Part shown: one piece after another, positions 14,870 through 17,767 of the stretch
How the letters are laid out: each line of letters opens with the position of its first letter
Numbering within the stretch: position 1 is the stretch's first letter
DNA from: an uncultured Veillonella sp.
GTDB lineage: Bacteria; Bacillota; Negativicutes; Veillonellales; Veillonellaceae
Direction of reading: 5' to 3'
Assembly: GCF_915069625.1 (NCBI RefSeq)
Contig: NZ_CAJZFD010000017.1
Coordinates: 1 to 17,767 of the forward strand
DNA length: 17,767 nucleotides
Translations under genes and position numbers: made by a program
Notes under the pieces: generated by a model
What the model was told of the DNA's origin: nothing
The model's input: the letters and a program-made list of their open reading frames with translations, nothing else
Databases searched by the model: none

Positions 14870-16228
14870 TTATTCACGATCTTTCAATTCTTCAACAACT
14901 CGTTCCATCCGCAAACCACGGGAGCCTTTGACTAGGATAACATCCCCTTTTTCACGAATATCACTATATGCATTGGCCATTTCCAAATGGCTATTACAAC
15001 GGAATGTAGTTAAGCCTGCTTTTTTAGCTTCTTTAGCTATAAAGGCAGCAGCATCACCGAATGTGAAGACAACACTATAACCTTCTTCAGCAAGCAATTG
15101 ACCAATTTCACGATGCGCTTGTTCAGTATAATCACCAAGTTCAAGCATATCACCAAGCATAGCAATTTTACGTTTACCTTCTAGCTGACCCAAAGCTTTT
15201 ATCGCTTCAGCCATAGAAGAAGGATTTGCATTATACGCGTCATTTAAGATAACAATATCTTCAAATGGTACGATTTCTTGGCGCATAGGAGTACCTGTAA
15301 ATTCGCTTAAGCCCTTACGGATCGTATTGGACTTAATGCCTAGCACACGACCAGCTACGATTGCTGCCAATGCGTCATATACATTGTGTTCACCAATCAT
15401 AGGCAAGAAGATATCAAATACTTCGTCATAACATTTGCATGTAAATTTAATACCATCTTTTTTATAACGCAAATGACTGCCAATACATGTGGCATTACGT
15501 TCGATACCATAGGTAATCGTTTTACCTTTAGCAAGGCTATCCATAGCTTTAACATATGGATCATCTTCATTGAGAATAGCCACACTATTTTCAGGCAAGC
15601 AACAAATTAACTCACCTTTAGCTTGTGCGATGGCTTCACGAGAACCTAATAGCTCAATATGGCTAGTACCAACATTGGTAATAATACCCATAGTTGGTTC
15701 TGCAATCAACGCAAGCTCCTCGATTTGACCAAGGCCACGCATGCCCATTTCAACAACACAAGCTTGATGTTCTGCAGTTAAACGCAACAATGTTTTTGGC
15801 AAACCAATTTCATTGTTAAAGTTTTTCTCAGTTTTCAAAACATTAAATTCGGTGCCGAGTACAGCAGCTACCATTTCCTTTGTTGTAGTTTTACCAGAAG
15901 AACCAGTAATAGCCACTACAGGAATATCAAAGCGACGGCGATGATAACGTGCCAAGTTTTGGTATGCTACCAAGGTATTTTCTACCTCAATACAAACAAT
16001 ACCTTCTACGGCACGACCTTTTTCTACGATTGCACCTGTAGCGCCCTTTTCAATGGCCGTGTTGATGAAATCATGACCATCAAAGGTATCACCTTTTAAG
16101 GCTACAAACAAAAAGCCTGATTCAATCGTTCTTGTATCAGTAGATACATCTAAGAACTTAATATTTTCGGTATGTGTACTCGTCCCTTCTGTGGCTTCTA
16201 CCACTTGAGACAATGTAAATTCTGCCAT
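14870..16228 (-). CDS. murF: UDP-MurNAc-tripeptide--D-Ala-D-Ala ligase
   Basis: Adds the D-Ala-D-Ala dipeptide made by Ddl to complete the pentapeptide precursor. 452 residues. The N-terminal domain shows DTRTIESGFLFVALKGDTFDGHDF (31-54). The ATP P-loop ITGSSGKTTTKE is at 107-118, followed by KTEKNFNNEIGLPKTLL (132-148). The MurF-specific DAYNANPSSM is at 330-339, and the C-terminal domain starts KIAMLGDMLELG. The ATG at 16228 is chosen because AAGGAG lies seven bases upstream. It is one base after the murE stop, and the ribosome binding site lies inside murE's last codons, so the two are coupled. Confidence 0.97.
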   Translation of the reverse strand: MAEFTLSQVVEATEGTSTHTENIKFLDVSTDTRTIESGFLFVALKGDTFDGHDFINTAIEKGATGAIVEKGRAVEGIVCIEVENTLVAYQNLARYHRRRFDIPVVAITGSSGKTTTKEMVAAVLGTEFNVLKTEKNFNNEIGLPKTLLRLTAEHQACVVEMGMRGLGQIEELALIAEPTMGIITNVGTSHIELLGSREAIAQAKGELICCLPENSVAILNEDDPYVKAMDSLAKGKTITYGIERNATCIGSHLRYKKDGIKFTCKCYDEVFDIFLPMIGEHNVYDALAAIVAGRVLGIKSNTIRKGLSEFTGTPMRQEIVPFEDIVILNDAYNANPSSMAEAIKALGQLEGKRKIAMLGDMLELGDYTEQAHREIGQLLAEEGYSVVFTFGDAAAFIAKEAKKAGLTTFRCNSHLEMANAYSDIREKGDVILVKGSRGLRMERVVEELKDRE

Positions 16229-16229
16229 A

Positions 16230-17714
16230 TTAGATCTCCTTGAGGGCTGCTCGCGCCTCTTCACGATCATCAAAATGAATCGTTTTATCCTTTAAGATTT
16301 GGTAATCCTCATGCCCCTTACCAGCAATTAGTACAATATCCCCAGGTTTTGCATTTTGTATTGCATGTTGAATCGCTTCCCGACGATCAACGATTACTTC
16401 ATAATGAGAGCCTTCACGAAGGCCTTCTTTAACGCCTACTTCTACATCTTTCACAATTTGTACAGGATCCTCTGTACGAGGATTATCAGATGTTACATAT
16501 ACTACATCACCATATTGTGCAGCAATACGACCCATGATAGGGCGTTTTGTCGCATCTCGGTCACCACCACAACCAAAGACTACAATAATGCGATTTTCTT
16601 GAATAGCCTTTGCAGTTTGTAGAATATTTTCTAGCCCATCTGGTGTATGTGCATAATCTACAACCACAGCAAATGGTTGACCTTCTTCAATGAGCTCAAA
16701 ACGGCCAGGCACAGCGCTAAATGTTTTCAATGCTTTATCGATATCTTCCATGGAGATACCTTCTAACAAACAAGCACCGATAGCTGCTAATGTGTTATAC
16801 ACATTAAATAGACCTGTGGTATTCATAGCTACTGTATAGTCATGGCCATCATAAGAGACAGTATAACGGCTAGACTTAGGTGTCATTTCTACATCATGAG
16901 CATTCAACGTACCTTTGCCATCAATACTGTAAGTAATGATAGGTGCCGTTGTTTTCTCAATTACACGATGACCATATTCGTCATCGATATTAATGATAGT
17001 CCCTTTACCAGATTTAGTTTGGTTAGGTGCGCTAACTTGTTCAAATAATTTACACTTAGCTGCCAAATAATTTTCAAAGGTCTTGTGAAAGTCCAAATGA
17101 TCTTGTGTTAAGTTTGTAAATACCGCTGTATCATATTCAACACCAGAAACTCGCCCCAACGCCAATGCGTGTGAAGAAACTTCCATCACGCAATGTGTAA
17201 CACCTTCCTCTACCATTTGATGAAGAATATGTTGCAAATCCACTACATCAGGTGTCGTATTATGAATTGGATATGTTGTATCACCAATCATAATATGAAC
17301 AGTACCAATAACGCCCACTTTATGACCTTGAGCTTTCAAAATATGACGAATCATATGCGTTGTAGTCGTTTTACCATTCGTACCAGTAACGCCAATCATA
17401 CGCATAGAATTTGCTGGATAATCAAAGAAATACGGCACACATGCCATCATAGCTTTACGAGTGTCCTCTACAGTGATAACACAAACATCACCACTTACCT
17501 CTACTGGTTTAGATACAAGTACTGCTACAGCACCAGCTTCTACGGCTTTATTTACATAATTATGACCATCTACAGTGGCACCATCTAACGCAATAAATAA
17601 GCTACCTGCTTTTACTGCACGAGAATCAGCCGTAATATCTAATACCTCAACAGCTGTATTGCCTTCTACATGTGGTGTTTGCAAAGTTTTTACTATATCT
17701 TGTAATTGTTTCAT
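16230..17714 (-). CDS. murE: UDP-MurNAc-L-Ala-D-Glu--meso-diaminopimelate ligase
   Basis: Adds the third stem residue of peptidoglycan. 494 residues. The N-terminal domain shows ITADSRAVKAGSLFIALDGATVDGH (27-51). The ATP P-loop VTGTNGKTTTTH is at 109-120, TTPD is at 153-156, and the carbamylated lysine is K220 in NYLAAKCKLF. The specificity loop TSDNPRTEDP has DNPR at 410-413, the signature of meso-DAP enzymes, whereas lysine-adding enzymes have a different loop. This fits a diderm Negativicute wall. AAAGGAG lies about seven bases before the ATG at 17714; a TTG six bases upstream abuts the Shine-Dalgarno sequence. It is the first dcw gene in the window, behind two overlapping hairpins. Confidence 0.97.
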   Translation of the reverse strand: MKQLQDIVKTLQTPHVEGNTAVEVLDITADSRAVKAGSLFIALDGATVDGHNYVNKAVEAGAVAVLVSKPVEVSGDVCVITVEDTRKAMMACVPYFFDYPANSMRMIGVTGTNGKTTTTHMIRHILKAQGHKVGVIGTVHIMIGDTTYPIHNTTPDVVDLQHILHQMVEEGVTHCVMEVSSHALALGRVSGVEYDTAVFTNLTQDHLDFHKTFENYLAAKCKLFEQVSAPNQTKSGKGTIINIDDEYGHRVIEKTTAPIITYSIDGKGTLNAHDVEMTPKSSRYTVSYDGHDYTVAMNTTGLFNVYNTLAAIGACLLEGISMEDIDKALKTFSAVPGRFELIEEGQPFAVVVDYAHTPDGLENILQTAKAIQENRIIVVFGCGGDRDATKRPIMGRIAAQYGDVVYVTSDNPRTEDPVQIVKDVEVGVKEGLREGSHYEVIVDRREAIQHAIQNAKPGDIVLIAGKGHEDYQILKDKTIHFDDREEARAALKEI

Positions 17715-17722
17715 ATACAATC

Positions 17723-17740
17723 TCCTTTACACGCAAAGGA
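17723..17740 (-). promoter_or_regulatory. Hairpin covering the murE ribosome binding site
   Basis: A perfect 6-bp inverted repeat, TCCTTT-ACACGC-AAAGGA on the plus strand. On the mRNA the second arm is AAAGGA, which is the murE Shine-Dalgarno core. If it forms, it would hide the ribosome binding site. It shares one base with the adjacent hairpin at 17740-17764, whose T-rich tail is the first arm here. Confidence 0.45.
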
Positions 17741-17764
17741 AAGCAGCCCAATACGAGCTGCTTT
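17740..17764 (-). terminator. Terminator-like hairpin upstream of murE
   Basis: 8-bp stem AAAGCAGC / GCTGCTTT with a 9-nt loop. On the minus strand it continues as TTTCCTTT, a broken T-tract, 26 bp before the murE ATG. It may end or attenuate the transcript of the gene upstream of the window edge. The imperfect tail makes readthrough into murE likely. Confidence 0.5.
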
Positions 17765-17767
17765 GCC

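Noticed and set aside
16229..16273. Longer murF start at 16273
   Set aside because: The extension overlaps murE and adds a basic, non-conserved tail. The ATG at 16228 has a proper AAGGAG.
1..17767. CRISPR arrays, tRNA or rRNA genes, insertion sequences, phage or plasmid genes
   Set aside because: No regularly spaced direct repeats, transposase or integrase motifs, or cloverleaf sequences were noticed. Composition looks uniform.

Overview
The window looks like chromosomal DNA from a Veillonella-type bacterium (Negativicutes, a Firmicute lineage with an outer membrane). The evidence is indirect but consistent. The DNA is AT-rich with strong AGGAGG-type ribosome binding sites. MurE carries the DNPR signature of meso-diaminopimelate-adding enzymes. 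DUF881 and the small basic protein Sbp sit between ftsQ and ftsZ, as in Clostridia-like Firmicutes. An outer-membrane beta-barrel protein with a signal peptide and a C-terminal Phe lies directly after ftsZ. The species cannot be fixed without a database search.

Right-hand two thirds (about 5.8-17.7 kb, all minus strand): a compact division and cell-wall (dcw) cluster read in the order murE, murF, mraY, murD, murG, murC, ddl, ftsQ, DUF881, sbp, ftsZ. Several genes are coupled by very short gaps or start/stop overlaps (murE-murF 1 nt gap, murD-murG TAATG, murC-ddl ATGA, DUF881-sbp ATGA). The Mur enzymes and Ddl build the UDP-MurNAc-pentapeptide. MraY and MurG turn it into lipid II. FtsQ, DUF881/Sbp and FtsZ belong to, or are genetically linked with, the septal machinery. 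ftsW, murB and ftsA are not at the places where they occur in many dcw clusters.

Middle (about 3.2-5.8 kb): a small outer-membrane barrel gene with a strong terminator follows ftsZ. Next come a 259-bp intergenic region with two possible promoters and an inverted repeat, a class I aminotransferase with its own terminator, and the only plus-strand gene, a UPF0291/DUF896 small protein, which converges on the aminotransferase and diverges from nth.

Left (1-3.2 kb, minus strand): nth (endonuclease III) is translationally coupled to a 479-aa protein that resembles a degenerate N6-adenine DNA methyltransferase. Then come a PC4/YdbC-type ssDNA-binding protein behind its own promoter and an unusual leader of three contiguous inverted repeats, rpmE (ribosomal protein L31) with a near-consensus promoter and a terminator, and the 5' part of a DUF1385 membrane-protein gene running off the window edge.

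No tRNA, rRNA, CRISPR array, insertion sequence or phage gene was seen. The region is largely ordinary core genome. The most interesting points are the methyltransferase-like pseudoenzyme beside nth and ydbC, the gene content of the dcw cluster, the ydbC leader, and the pairing of ftsZ with an outer-membrane protein.
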